From Piliocolobus tephrosceles (taxonomy: Eukaryota; Chordata; Mammalia; Primates; Cercopithecidae), in assembly GCF_002776525.5 (NCBI RefSeq), contig NC_045441.1, positions 90,295,298 to 90,359,297 on the forward strand: a stretch of 64,000 bases of DNA, written 5' to 3'. The translations under genes were made by a program, and so were the position numbers. The notes beneath the pieces are model-generated. The model searched no databases, was not told where the DNA came from, and saw only the letters and a program-made list of their open reading frames with translations. This document shows, in pieces, positions 26,079 to 39,130 of this stretch (position 1 is the first letter of the stretch; each line of letters starts with the position of its first letter).

Positions 26079-26639
26079 TCAGTCTTTCCAGAACATTAGC
26101 TGGGGAAGCAACCCTGTGCCCACTCATAATACCTAGGTTTGAAGTGAGAGTTTGGCAAGCAAATGGACTCACCAAATAAGAGGCTGAATTCATTTACCTG
26201 TTACAGGAAGATCTTTAAAATAGCCCACTTGACTGCTATAGAATACACTTGAATCGATTTTAGTTTAGTGAATCTGTTACCAAGTTGCTTTTTCTGACAA
26301 TAGCGATATAATAGAACCAAGTCTTGAGTAAAGACATCGAGACAATGTCATAATTTTAAAAGTGCATGATTGTGTTTCATTTTTGTAAGACTGTGTTTTT
26401 AACACAAAAACAACCAAGTTTAAAGCTTTATTTAAATGACGTGATTAAAAACTTTTTTGGCAGACTATATGTACTTCTCTGATTTTATCATTTTGATAGA
26501 AGTAAAATAATATAGAAGGACTCACCCCTGTTTACTGTATATTAAACCAGAGGTCAAAAATAGTCTTTTCAGTATTTTAATTATCTTAACAGTAAGTGGA
26601 AACAGCATATATGTTACTTCTACTTAATTGAACTTTTAC

Positions 26640-26830
26640 ATAGACGACTTGACCCTCAGGCTAGGATCTCCCTACTAGCTGTGAGAACCTAGGTAGGTCT
26701 CCTAAACTTTCTGAGACCTAATCATCAAATTTGAAAAAGTAGAATATTAATAACTCCTCATTTTATCCCCTGGGGGTTATTGTGATCAATGAGATAATAT
26801 GATGAAAAGTACTTTGAAAATAGGGAACAG
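26640..26830 (+). mobile_element. MIR, sense, decayed
   Basis: ctactagctgtgagaaccta, ctaaactttctgagaccta, aatcatcaaatttgaaaaag and gatgaaaagtactttgaaaa follow the order of a sense MIR. Confidence 0.65.
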
Positions 26831-27068
26831 TAGGTATTTCTACAATAGTGCATGTCAACTAGAATAATTTTGCCTAAATGCAGCTTTCTCTTTATCTCGG
26901 ACATTAAGGAACATAATTGAAGCTTACAGTGGGTTAACAAGGAAACTGAAATAGAACTCTGGAAGGAATCTAAACATGACTAAGCCATAAAGTCAGGCAA
27001 CAACACCATATAGTGAAACTGGTCAGAAGAGATGGATTTTAGCTGATGGCCTTAGGTCACTTTTCTGT

Positions 27069-27262
27069 AGGGTTGCCAGATATGATAAAGGATGTCCAAT
27101 TAAATGTAAATTTCAAATAAGCAATGAAGAACCTTTTAGTGTAAGTATGCTTCATGCAATATTTGTGATACACTTTTACTAAGAAGGTATTTATTTTTTA
27201 TTGAAATTTAAGCTTAACTGATTGTCTTGTATTTTTTTTGCTAAATTCATCAACCTTCTCTT
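27069..27262 (+). mobile_element. palindromic MITE-like DNA element
   Basis: gtagggttgccagatatgat and gatgtccaattaaatgtaaa on the left are mirrored by diverged inverted sequence on the right (taagcttaactgattgtctt, gctaaattcatcaacctt), with agtgtaagtatgc facing acacttttact at the centre. This matches a common ancient palindromic non-autonomous element whose name I did not resolve. Confidence 0.55.
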
Positions 27263-27566
27263 TCAGGCTTTCAATTTCTATATATTTGTAATATCAGAAA
27301 GTCAGCTTCCCCATTACATCACAGTATTGTAAAGATCAAGCAAAACCTATTCAGCCAGATATATAGAATTTTATATTTTTCATTTTTAAATTCGGTAAGC
27401 TACCAATTTTTATTTTTGTAAGCGAATACTTGCTACAGAGCTATTGAAAATAAAATGTTTTGCAGGAACTAGAACCTTCTGATTCACAACAGAATCTAAA
27501 ATATATTCTTGTTGATTATTAATATGCTACTTAAAGCAGAGTCACATGCCATGAGGCAGGTGAGCA

Positions 27567-27687
27567 ATATATATATATATATATTTAACCCCGTCAATAT
27601 TATATGCCCATAATAATTAAAATAAAACATAAAAAATTTAATTGAAAGACAATATGTACAAGTTTTGACATACACACACACACACAT
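27567..27687. repeat. AT and AC microsatellites
   Basis: An (AT)n run at about 27567-27585 and an (AC)n run at about 27671-27687. Confidence 0.9.
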
Positions 27688-27913
27688 TCATTGTAGAATG
27701 GTTAAATCTAGCTAATTAACAAAGCCTCACCTAACAGTTATTATGGCCTATATATCATCATTAACTAGTTACCGTTTATATCTTAGATCATTTGAATTTA
27801 TTCCTGATCTCTAACTGTAATTATACGTCCTTTGACCAACATCTCCCCATCCTCCCTTGTAACCACCCCAATCTTTAGTGACCACCATCAGACTCTGTGT
27901 TCTATGACATCAA

Positions 27914-28224
27914 CTTTTTTTTTTTTCTTTTTTTGAGACAGAGTCTCACTCTGTCGCCCAGGTTGGTGTGCAGTGGCGTAATCTCGGCTCATTACAATCT
28001 CTGCCCCCTGGGTTCAAGAGATTCTCCTGCCTCAGCCTCCCAAGTAGCAGGGATTACAGATACATGCCACCATGCCTGGCTAATTTTTTTTTTTTTTATT
28101 GTTAGTAGAGACGGGGTTTCGCCATGTTGGCCAGGCTGGTCTCGATTTCCTGACCTCAGGTGATCCAACCACCTCCACCTCCCAAAGTGCTGGGATTACA
28201 AGTGTGAGCCACCACACCCAACCA
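27914..28224 (-). mobile_element. Alu, antisense, full length
   Basis: T-rich tail, then gagacagagtctcactctgt and on to gctgggattacaagtgtgag and ccaccacacccaacca. Both monomers are present. Overlapping plus-strand open frames are Alu frames. Confidence 0.96.
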
Positions 28225-28269
28225 AGATCGACTTTTTTAGATTCCACAGTAATTATATTCTTGAAGCAA

Positions 28270-28430
28270 ACAGCCAGAATATAAACCCCAGCTCCACCAG
28301 TAAACTTTGTATGATGATGACCTTTGGAAAACCCTCATTGACCTCAGCTGTGTAACAAGGAGGATAACAATGCCTAAATTGTAGAATTGTTAAGAGAATA
28401 AGAAGCACTAAATCTGTTTGGAGTATATTG
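28270..28430 (+). mobile_element. MIR, sense, decayed
   Basis: aaaccccagctccaccagta, gatgacctttggaaaaccct, acctcagctgtgtaacaagg and agaattgttaagagaataag follow the sense MIR core order. Confidence 0.65.
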
Positions 28431-28686
28431 CCCAGATGTAGGGGAAAGTTAGAGTACTCTCATTATTTTCATTTATCAGATTATTTAAATGTAGAAACAC
28501 TGACTTCCAGTGAGATCTCTAGAGCTAACGTAATATAAAGGTGACTATGCAATGCTGACTCAAAAAAGTAGTTTCATAATTAGTGGATATTTAAACTCTT
28601 GCTGTCTGTCCGTGGACTGAACATTAGCCTGCTTTATAATTTCATTGATGTATATGGAAATAAGCTATGAAAATCATTGGTATCTG

Positions 28687-28762
28687 TCCTTTTTCTTCTC
28701 CCTTCTTTTTTCTTTTTTTCCTCTTTCTCCACCCTCTTCTTTCTCTTTCTCCTCTCCTTCTT
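28687..28762 (+). repeat. 76-nt polypyrimidine tract with one interruption
   Basis: Pure C/T from 28687 to 28730, one A at 28731, then pure C/T to 28762. The opposite strand is polypurine. Such tracts can adopt triplex (H-DNA) structure if mirror-symmetric. Confidence 0.9.
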
Positions 28763-28964
28763 GGAAGGTAGGTAGAGTATGAGGAGTTCTGGGTTCATAT
28801 AAAAGTTGTCATCAGCATCACTTAGTACTTCAACTAAGTCATATTATATTTCTGTACCTATTTCTTCATCAGTAACTTGGGATGGTTGAACAAAATGATT
28901 TCCAAAGCAAGCATTAATTTTATCTGCTTTAGAGCCTGCTGTAGCATTTGTTACATCCACAGTC

Positions 28965-29065
28965 TTTGTTTTGCAGGATAAGTAGAGTGACTAGCCCTAG
29001 TCATACAGCTAGCTCATGGCATAGATATGATTAGGAACTCATATTTAATGATGTCTTCCTTGAAT
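28965..29065 (-). mobile_element. MIR/L2-like fragment, antisense
   Basis: aagtagagtgactagcccta, gtcatacagctagctcatgg and aggaactcatatt follow an antisense MIR pattern. Confidence 0.45.
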
Positions 29066-31910
29066 ATGTGCTCATTGGAAAATCAGTTTATCTTGCAAGT
29101 TCTTTCCTTCAGAAGCTCTTAATTTATTATATAAAATAATTTTAATGCTATTAAAAACTGCTTTCAATAGCTATCAACTTTGTGAATTCTTACTCATTGT
29201 AAAAACCATAGGTACAAACTGGTCATTTCACCTGTTAATGTCTCCTGAAATTGTACCAATTGTTGCAGTAATTGGAATTGTTATTAGGAATCAGTGGCTC
29301 ATTGTAACGCCAACATAGCCAGCCCTTATTCTTTTTTTAGACAATTAGTTGTATTTATTAAAAAACAGAGGAAACTAAAAATCTACTTCATGTCCATATG
29401 AAATTTACTTAATGTCTTATTATTTGTTCTTTCTCTACCCTACCTCATTTGTTAATTTCAAAACTATGAGATTATAATAAAGGAACCTAACGTATATATT
29501 AGTGGTTTTTAACACTACGGAAGTTTCGTTTTTACTCATGTCAATCAGAGTTAACATAGACTGGGGCAGGTAGGGAAACTATACAAATAAGGGGTCTGCA
29601 CCCCAGATCTCATTACTCTTTCTCTGAGCATGGCCTCTGCCTTATTGTTACTTGTGCTCTTTATTAGAAGGAAAGAATGGTGTTCATCTGTGCCCCCTTT
29701 TTAAGGGAACTTCCCAGAAATCACATAAAGCATTCTCTTTTGTTTGTTTCTGGCCAGAATTTAGTGGTCTCTTGGTCATAGCTACCTTCAAAATGGCCAT
29801 ATATCCAGCTAAATGGCAGGGGGCTGTACTAAGTAAGAAGAGGAAAACAGATATTGGGGAACAAAAAGCATCTCTGCTATGGTTACTATGTGCACATTTG
29901 TGTTTTAAAATAACAAGTTATTTCTGCCTTTTAGAAAATTTAAATCTAGGGAGTCAAAACTTATACATCTAAATTAAATACATATTAAATTTAGATTGCA
30001 ATACAAATTATTAAATGATTAAATGCCAAGTCACTTAAATAGACAGTAGCAATAGATTTGCTATAGAAATTTTGAAAAAGAAGGGGTAATTATGGATCAG
30101 AGCCATAAAAGAGGTTTATGAACTTTGGATTGAAAATCAAGTCAATGGAGAAGAAAAGGCAAAATGTTTCTGGCGGGAAGAATGGCATAAAGTAAAAATA
30201 CAAGGAGATGAACAAGTACTGTTGGAGACTAGTGAGGTCAGTTAATCCAATAGTTTGTTACAGAAAAAGTAATATTGAATCAAAAGGTTTATTAATGGTA
30301 GATTATATGGCCTTGCATGTCAGAATGGTTTGGGATTTAATGTGTAGGCAAAGTGCCACAAACATTTTGGGCACTGTAATACTATGATTAAAGCACTTAT
30401 TATTATGATTAGAAGGAGAAAGACATGGGGAAGCTTGACCAGAGGATATGCTATTTTAATGGTCAGACGTGGAATTTTAAAGATTTGAACAAGGGATCAA
30501 ATAGGAATTAAGAATTCTTAAATAGAAATGATGATATCAGACTTCATTTTTTAAAAACATGAATTTAATGACTGATGTAGTGTATAAGTTGACTATCATT
30601 TTTTAAGTTGAATGGATGAGAATATCAAAGCTGTTTACTAAAATTAACAATCAAAAGTTTTTATTTTGGGAGTAAAGTGATGAGTTTAACTTAGAACAGT
30701 AAAGTTTGAGGTGTTGACAAGAGGGTACAAATAGCTCTGTTTATGCTCAAGCACTGGTTTCCTATTACATGGTTTTCTTTGCTATATACTGTCCACCAAT
30801 TGTATTGTGTGGGGGGATGCATCTTACGCATACACAAAAGGATGATATACTGTTTTAAAATTCTGAATTCATCCTGATTATGAAGGCAATTCTGTAGCAT
30901 TTTTTGTTACATTTTGTGTAATCTTATCTCTTACCCGAATCTGTCTTATTTTTCACAGATTATTACAGAGTTGTAATAATTGTTCACCTTATGGTCAGCC
31001 ATGGATTCAGTCATACCTAAACTGACTAAATATTTGATGTTATTGCTCACAGATTAGAGTAGGTAAACAGGGATGGCAATATGAAAATGAGAGCCATTTG
31101 TAATTTGACTGGGGATAGCACTATATGCAAAATATGTAAATAAGAATTGCTACAAAACATTAGCTGTTTTCAGCTTCTAATTTCTATACTTATTCATTTT
31201 TAGATGCATAGAACATCTTTGCTGTGTAATTCATTTATGTTCAGTATACTTGATTATGAAAAATGAAAAAGATTTTTTTGTCAAAAAATCAGATGTTTCA
31301 AGCACCTTCTCTGGTACGCTAAATACAAACTTTTCAAAGAAATCTATCACTATCACCATCATCTAAGAGTTTGACTTACAAAACTAGGAAACTTGTTCCC
31401 ATGGAATCATAGTTTGTTTTATGTTTTTAGCTATGTCATTAATGTCATCTAATTGAATGTATTTGCTTACAAAAATAAGAAACATGTTTCTCTGTCAGAC
31501 TTCGTGGTTTTCTCTGTGGAGCACATATCTAACATTATTTCCCAGTAAGTCCACCCCAACACTTGCCTCATAGAACTTAATGTTCTCACGCTTATTTCCA
31601 AGTCACTTAATGACTGCATTATGGGACATGTAAAGGATTAAGTGTTTGTGTACCATTTACTTTATTGAGTATTTCATTTAACTACCCAACTTGTCCTTGT
31701 TGACTGCTACTCCTGCTGACAGACAGGTATCACTTTAAGTAAAAATGTTTTAAGTGTATTATCTGGCATCTTCAGTATTACCAGTAATCCACTTTGTTAA
31801 AAGGGCTTTTATTTTTTTAATTATGGTGATTTATCCTTGGCTGTAATACCATATATCTGTGTGTGGGTTTCTGCCCATTGTTTATAAGTTAGAGAAAATT
31901 TCTGGAAATA

Positions 31911-32171
31911 GAGAAAAGCAAACACCGCATGTTCTCACTCATAAGTGGGAGTTGAACAATGAGAACACATGGACACAGGGAGGGGAACATCACACACCAG
32001 GGCCTGTCGGGGGATGGGGGGCAAGGGGAGGGATAGCATTAGGAGAAATACCTAATGTAAATGACAAGCTGATGGGTGTAGCAAACCATCATGGCACATG
32101 TATACCTATGTAACAAACCTGCACATTATGCACAAGTACCCCAGAACGAAGTATAATTTAAAAAAAAAAAA
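31911..32171 (+). mobile_element. 5'-truncated L1 (young family) with target duplication
   Basis: ccgcatgttctcactcataa, tgagaacacatggacacagg, ggcacatgtatacctatgta and acaaacctgcacattatgca are the L1PA 3' end, closed by an A-tail. An 11-bp target duplication ttctggaaata lies at 31900-31910 and 32172-32182, marking an independent insertion of about 260 bp. Confidence 0.93.
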
Positions 32172-32512
32172 TTCTGGAAATATTACAGTGGAAATATCAA
32201 AGTCATTCTTCCACCAATAGAGTGATATCATCTGAATATCCTAAATACCGAGACTCACTGCCCAGAAACAAAATTAAAATTCAAAATTATTTGATTTAAT
32301 CAGTGTAATTAAGTCTGGACAAAGGAGGAAAGACTGATAAGAACAAGGCAGAACTCCTGTTTCTGAAGAAACTGAGATATCCTGAGGATTCTAATACCAG
32401 TAAGAGAAGATTTTTTTTCTGGAGGAGTTCATAGGTGGATGAAAACTTGTAAACACACTAAAATATAATGCAAGCAAAGAGCTAGTAAAATTATTTCAAA
32501 ATGATGTGGAGG

Positions 32513-32806
32513 GTCAGGTGCAGTGGCTTAATGCCTGTTATCCCAGCACTTTGGGAGGCCAAGGAGGGAGGATCATCTGAGGTCAGGAGTTCGAGACCAG
32601 CCTGGCCAACATAGTGAAACCTTATCTCTACTAAAAATACAAAAATTAGCCAGGCATGGTGGCAGGCACCTTTAATCCCAGCTACTCAGGAGGCTGAGGC
32701 AGGAGAATTGCTTGAACCTGGGAAAAAAGGTTACAGTGAGATGAGATCACACCACTGCACTCAAGCCTGGGCAACAGACTCAGATTCCATGTAAAAAAAT
32801 AAAAAG
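32513..32806 (+). mobile_element. Alu, sense, full length
   Basis: gggtcaggtgcagtggctta through tcccagcactttgggaggcc, the ctctactaaaaatacaaaaa linker, and an A-rich end (ccatgtaaaaaaataaaaag). Diverged target-site-like flanks (tgatgtggag / tgatatgggg) are visible. Confidence 0.95.
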
Positions 32807-33130
32807 TAATAAAAGTGATATGGGGTAGAGTTGGATTATCAGCTGTCTGGTGAATTATACAAGCTGGCATTGTGTAGTTAATGGCATCTGGCTCTCTTAC
32901 CATGACATTGAGACTATCCAAAGATTCTAATTCAATCTACATCTCCAGTTTCATCTCTTAATATACAGTTCAAACTTCATTGTTTACCCCTGTATTACAT
33001 TTTCTCCCCTTTTAATTTTTTTGTTTTCTATTCTACAAATCTGCCTTTTTGTTTTTGTATCTCTGTGTGCCTAGTTCCTAGAGCCTATCTCTGGTCGACT
33101 GCATCTTATCGTTCATTCAAAATAAAATGC

Positions 33131-33440
33131 AGGCCGAGAGTCGGGGCTCACGCCTGTAATCAAAGCATTTTGGGAGGCTGAGGCAGGTGGATCACCTGAG
33201 GTCAGGAGTTCGAGACCAGCCTGGTCAACATGGTGAAACCCCATCTCTACTAAAAACACAGAAATTGGCTGGTTGTGGTGGTAGGTGCCTGTAATCCCAG
33301 CTACTTGGTAGGCTGAGGCAGGAGAATCACTTGAACCCAGGAGGCAGAGGTTCAAATGAGCCGGGATCACACCATTACACTCACGCGTGGGCAACAACAG
33401 TGAAACTCCATCTCAAAAAAATTAAAATAAAATAAATACA
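33131..33440 (+). mobile_element. Alu, sense, full length
   Basis: aggccgagagtcggggctca, ggtcaggagttcgagaccag, a two-arm structure, and an (A)n/(AAAT) tail. The minus-strand open frame over it is Alu-derived. Confidence 0.95.
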
Positions 33441-34139
33441 TTAAAATACCAACATATGAAGACTTGCCCAAAAGCAATCTTTCTTTATTTTGTTCTCTCA
33501 GATAATTTTGTTTTTGTATATGTTACAATAGATAGCGAATTTTACCTTCTTTCAGAATTTATTTTGCATATGCCATTTTAAAAACCATTGCAATCTATGC
33601 AGTGAGAGATAGTTAATTACCATTTGTGTGCCTCATACCACCTAACACAGTTTTGTGTATATAGTGTATAATAGGGATTTTTTAAGCTGCATAAACAAGT
33701 CAAGATCGTAAGTACTATAACTGAAAGAGAGTTTTAGAGTAGAATTGTAGAGAATCAGTTTCTAAATAAAAATGAAACAAGGAGAACAAGCAGCTGGAGA
33801 ACGTTAAGGAACATAGAGTTACTGTTTTCTAGGTCCCTGTCTGCACATCTTGCCCGTCCTGTCCTCTCATCTATGTCAGTATTCTCCATGAGGTTTCTGA
33901 GGCTAATATCATGAAGTCACTTTTTAGATTCCTAGAAAGTTTTGTTGACGGTGTAACACCAGCTTGCATCAGGGAGATGGAGTCAAATGGGGAAATAGTA
34001 TCATATTCAAGCCCCAGTCACAGGGACATACTTTTCAGTGGTTAACATCTAAGCATATCCTATAAAAATCTATTATTTTTAAAAATCTTTAATCTATAAG
34101 TAGTTTGAGTGACTCAGTGATACTGTTTCAGATATCTGT

Positions 34140-34350
34140 AAATGCAGTGCTTATTTTGTGCCAAATGTGGTTCTAAGTGTTTATATGCACAATTCATTAT
34201 GTCTTAGCTGTAATCCTAGTAAGTGGCATTATTAGTCTCATTTTACTGGGGAAAAAAAAAAAAGGTTAAATAATTTATCCAAATTCATGCACCCAGTGAA
34301 AAATCCAGGTAGGCTGGTTCCCAAATTCATGATTTTAATTTCTGCACTAG
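34140..34350 (-). mobile_element. MIR, antisense
   Basis: cagtgcttattttgtgccaa, tggttctaagtgtttatatg, ggcattattagtctcatttt and gttaaataatttatccaaat follow the antisense MIR order. An A-run at 34251-34263 has grown inside it. Confidence 0.65.
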
Positions 34351-34674
34351 GCTAGATCCAATGTGGGAAGACAATTTCAAAATGACAAGAGAATAGACTC
34401 TTCATATGAACATTTACTCACCTGGAATACTTGCTTTCCAGTCTTCCCTTCTGCCTGTGAATCTCCTTGATGATTCTAAGCCATAAAGCTTTAGACATTC
34501 AGCATTTGAAAATTTCATCTGGGAATGATTTTTATTTTTCAAAAGTAACTGATTACTTGGGACCGTTTACTTGGGACTCACTAGAAGTCTTATATGGCAA
34601 TAAGCAGTTTCTTGGGCACAAAATAAAACTCTCCTAAAAATATATGGGAATGAGAGCAATACAGTGAAGTAGAT

Positions 34675-34860
34675 TTTTTTAAAGTTTTTTATTTTTATTT
34701 TTAATTTTTATGGGCACATAGCAGGTATATAATTTTGATACAAGCATATAATGTGTAATAATCACATCAGGGTTAGCGGGGGTACTCATCACCTCAAGCA
34801 TTCATCATCTCCCTGTGTTACGAACATTCCAATTGTACTCCGTCAGTTATTCAAAACACC
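34675..34860 (-). mobile_element. L1M/L1P 3' end, antisense
   Basis: T-rich start, then tatgggcacatagcaggtat, gatacaagcatataatgtgt, aataatcacatcagggttag and cacctcaagcattcatcatc, the antisense 3' untranslated region of older L1 families. Confidence 0.75.
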
Positions 34861-36104
34861 CCTTGAAGATTTTGCCTCCTGTGCATTCTCTTAGCTTTAA
34901 TACTTGACCCAGGTTGCATGATTGAGAAAAGTCCTGATCTGTATCAAGGTACTGACTCAGTTACTTAATAATCAATATAATGAAACATTTAAAAAATACT
35001 CTGAGGTAAAATTTCTACCAAATAGGTAAATCAGTGCTTAGGGTAACCCTGGTCCATGGTGTCATCCAGCAACTGAGGTTTCAGCTATCTGCCATTCCTT
35101 AGGTTGTTGTCCTCATCTGTCTGGTTAACATGGGCTCAATACCATCATAAAACTTTTGAAGCCAAAAGAAGACAGGGGAAAATTAGTAGAAGGCAACAAG
35201 AGTGATTGAAGAATCACGCATATGTCACATTTGCTTACATCCTATCTACTAGAATTTGATCACATGGCTACATCATGACAAGAGAAACTGAAAAGTATAA
35301 TTTCTGGCAGGACAGTCATGAGGACTCTTACTAGAAGGAAGGAGGAGGAAATGCATATTGAAGCCCTGTTACAGTTCATTCTTCTAGCATTTCAAATATC
35401 TGTGCATACCATTTTTCCCCACGTGTAGAACATACTCAGCTCCTCCCCATAGATGATTCAAATTCCCAACAAATGAATAAAATCCAGGATCTCTGGGTCA
35501 CATGCAGTTCTCTCCATCAGGTAGGATGTTTCCTAATTTGACTACCTATAATAGAGCCTTGTACCAGTTACTTTCTCTACCCTATTCCCATTGCTGCCCA
35601 AATATGTAATATTCATTGGTAATGTCTGCTGCGTAACTGTGATAAAAACTCCCATCTGTAAAATGAGAGTAAGAAATACAGAACAATCACTGACCCATTC
35701 ACCCTATCCCATTCTATCAGGCAAGAAATACAAAGATATCCTACTCTTGCGTAAAGCTGTATTTCTTGGTTAGCTCATCTCTCTGTTTCTGGTAGTGTTC
35801 TGTGGGAGTAACTATCTCGTCTAAAACACTTTCTGACACATCTGAAGGGGTGTGCTTGAGGCTAAACAACTTTTATATCTTGCTGTTCCTGGTGCAAGTT
35901 TAGTGCCCAAAAGTTGCTCTAGGGTTCAATTACATTTCTGCAGGCCAGGTTTGTGGTTTCGTTAGTAACACAAACATCAACAACAATGCCCAGATGACTT
36001 CCAGTTGTTCTTTTCACCAGTAAATTTCTTGTGCAAGCCACCTCAGACCTAAAATTTAGTCTAGAAATAATTCTTAATACTGCTATGTTTTATTTATTTG
36101 TTAG

Positions 36105-36195
36105 GTTCTAAATTTAGCTTATCCTCATCTCCGTCATCTCCATGGTGGATTACTTGAAGACATTGCTGAGTACAGAAAATTTGATGTTCTAATAG
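36105..36195 (+). other. exon-like segment, unassigned
   Basis: 91 nt bounded by an acceptor-like ttatttatttgttag and a donor-like aatag|gtactg. One frame is open from just after the acceptor (an in-frame stop lies at the acceptor itself) and continues past the donor to a stop at about 36213, reading LAYPHLRHLHGGLLED. I do not recognise the peptide and it is not part of canonical CACNA2D1. In the CACNA2D1 frame set by the upstream exon it meets a TGA after 17 codons. It may be chance or a fragment of an inactive retrocopy. Confidence 0.25.
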
Positions 36196-36229
36196 GTACT
36201 GGATGTTACTAATTTTTAAATTGTTCATT

Positions 36230-36650
36230 TGTACCTGTGACCAGGGTTGCTAGCTGTCCACCAAAGTTCTGTCTTCCCATTCCATTGGGAAAATTTCTTG
36301 TAAAAAAGACTGCCTAGCCGGGGACTACATTTCTCCCACCTTTTGGTCTCTGCAGGACCATGTGACAAGTTCATACCAATAGAAAATGAGTGAAAGTAGT
36401 ATGTGTCACTTCCAGCCTGAGATTGTTAGGACTAGAGTGTGCCTTCTCCACACTTCCTCCCTCCATCTAGCAGCTGCAAGCCCAATGTACTGGATGCCCT
36501 TGGAATCCAAGTGCTGAAGGAGACAAAAGCTCTGCCAGCTTTAAGATTCTGCATAACTGCCTGGAGCACAATCTATCCATGCACTACCACTCTCCACATC
36601 CTGCACAACTTAGCCTGTTATTTGAGTTAGAAGTACTTTATTATACTAAG
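36230..36650 (+). mobile_element. ancient interspersed repeat, probably L1M-type 3' region
   Basis: ctagccggggactacatttc, ccatgtgacaagttcatacc, gtcacttccagcctgag and gcataactgcctggagcaca are reminiscent of a common old LINE 3' untranslated segment. The family is not resolved and its short open frame is not credible as a gene. Confidence 0.4.
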
Positions 36651-38404
36651 ATACCAAAGATTTCAGATTTTTCATTAAGGCATTTGTGCCACCCTGGCTA
36701 ACATAGAATCTTGTTCCTGTATTTTGAGTATTTCCCGGGTTAAAAGTTTTATTCGGGAGCAGATAACTCAAAATCTGAAAAGGCCAGCTATTCACTTTCC
36801 TAGATTTTTTGGCACCTTGGTGTGGGTATAATCCACATTCTTCTAATGACAGTCATCTACCCTGAACTTGGTTATTGGAGCCATGGTGCAAATTAGGGAC
36901 TGTGGAGAATCCATTCTGGGATGATAGTAATTGAGCAACATTGAAACTTATGGAAATTGTGTGAGCTATGCAGTACACATTTAGTGAAATAATTTGGGCT
37001 TGAAAATAGTCCCAATTGATTATCTTGGCTTGCAGTTCAGAGTCATGACTAATACTCTATGGGAGATGATTGAGACAAACGGAAAATAATGGTCCACCAA
37101 TTAGATCTAGGCAAAGGACCAGGAGTGACTTTTAATGGCATTGTTGAGTATATGAAATTTACTTTTTAAAATTATCATGAGACTAAGACTGTGAAGTTTT
37201 TAGAATTGAAAAAATACACTTGAACTTTTTAATTGGGAAATGCAATTAGCTGTCATTCGATGTTTCTTCCAAGAGAATCAGTACTCAATGCATCATTATT
37301 TGCTTTATTCTTTCCTCGCAGCTGAAATAAAAAAAAAATGGGTACTTTGCTATTATTTTTAGACCATATTAACCAGAAAATGTCACTAAAAGCTGCATAC
37401 TTTCTCAAGAATATTTTCCTATTACATATATTAGTATTCTGAGTTAATGTACAGGTAAATACCTGCTTAAATCAACAATTTGATAACACCCATAACACAT
37501 CCTATGTATAAGGTGAAGTAAATGGTAGACCAGTAGATTTAGTAAAGGACACACTAATGGTTCATTTTTGATTAGGGGAAAACATTCCTGTAAATCATTG
37601 TTATCACCTTTAATGATGACATTCAAAAAGGCGATGTCTATATTGTGAACTGTCATTTTCAGTTCTCTCTTCTGCCGTTCCCGAAATCTTCCTAGAACAC
37701 TAAGAAGTCATCTAAACTGAGCAGCATTTCACTTTTTACAGGCATTTTGGAAGCTCTCTTTCCCTCTCTAAACATGCAGCTTTCACTGTGCATGGTTATG
37801 AAACTGATTATTTCAGGGAATTACAATGTATGGTTATTAGCCTTTTTACTCTTCGATCTTTCATAATTCTGAGCATATATGAAGAATGAACCATTTAAAT
37901 GACATGATGGGATTTTACAAGGGAATGAGTAATATCACAGAAGAAATTATGTTGTTCAATTTTACCATAACATTAATATCTTAATTTGGTTTAATCAAGG
38001 GCTACTACCTAAGAGTAAATATCTCAGAAAATTTCTAAGAGAAGATTATTAATATTTTAAAATATAAACCACCGAAGGTTATAAACAATATTAAAATGTG
38101 ATAGTCTGGCTCATACTGTAAATGATAGCCTTTTAACTTTTTTCTTTCCTTAAAGAAAGATACACATTTTATTGAACATAGTAATATATATCACAGTTAA
38201 TTTCAATTAGCAATGGTAGTGACAACAGAAATCCTAGATGAATGTGATTGGCAAACAATTCAAAAATCTAATTGAAACATAACTTTCAAATTCCAATTTC
38301 TTTAAGTTGTTTATCAGATTCATTGCACACCACTTTTAACTCAGGATTGCTGCTGTCATATTGGCAGTGGTAACTAATCACTTCTCTCATCTACCCCATA
38401 TGTT

Positions 38405-39130
38405 TGTGTCAGTCTTGGTTCAATCAGGAGACAGAAAAAATATAGTATCTTGAACAGGGAAAGTCTATTTTTTAATAAAAAATTATCTACAATGGGGATA
38501 GGAGTAATAAGGGATTGGCTAGAAGTACAGACAACTCTAAAGGATTTATGAGTATCAGATATAATATTACATAATCTAATAGGTAATAACAACTGCCTCT
38601 AGGGTTGAGGTAGAGGGCCCAAGGCAGAGCTCCTAATCCCCCAGTTCCCAGGATGAGGTTCACACCTTGTAGAAGCCATGGTCATGGCCCACCAAGGTGG
38701 AGAAGTCACTGTGATATCACACTGATAGGATTTGCTGCAGATTTACCCTGTGAGGTTCCAGGTCTTTCCTTGTAAGCTCTCCTCTACAAAAATACCTGGG
38801 GCAGGGGGTGGGGCTGGAGGGGTACAGGTGACAGAATTAGAGCCTGAGCCTGGTGAAGCTGGCCATGTTGCAGGAGTGGGCAATTTGGGCAAACTCCAAT
38901 ACTGTAGGAGCTGAGCTCTGGAGAATTTACAGACAGTGCAGGAGACAGACACCAGACAGCAGCACATGCTACAAGAACCTGTGGGCAAACAAACCAGAAC
39001 AAGGAAGCAAAATCCTTTTTCTCACTCAGTGTCTGTTTTGCATCATTTGCAGGCAAGCCTTGAAAATGTGCCATCTGATAAAGGAAAAGTATTTAAAAGG
39101 CTCAGATCCATTTTCATAGGGCGAGGTAGA
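38405..39130. mobile_element. ancient L1M-like repeat tract, GC-richer than surroundings
   Basis: cagtcttggttcaatcagga, ttgaacagggaaagtctatt and aggagctgagctctggag resemble old L1M-type 3' sequence. Four overlapping short open frames at 38732-39187 on both strands arise from the higher GC and lack family resemblance or start context. Confidence 0.4.
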
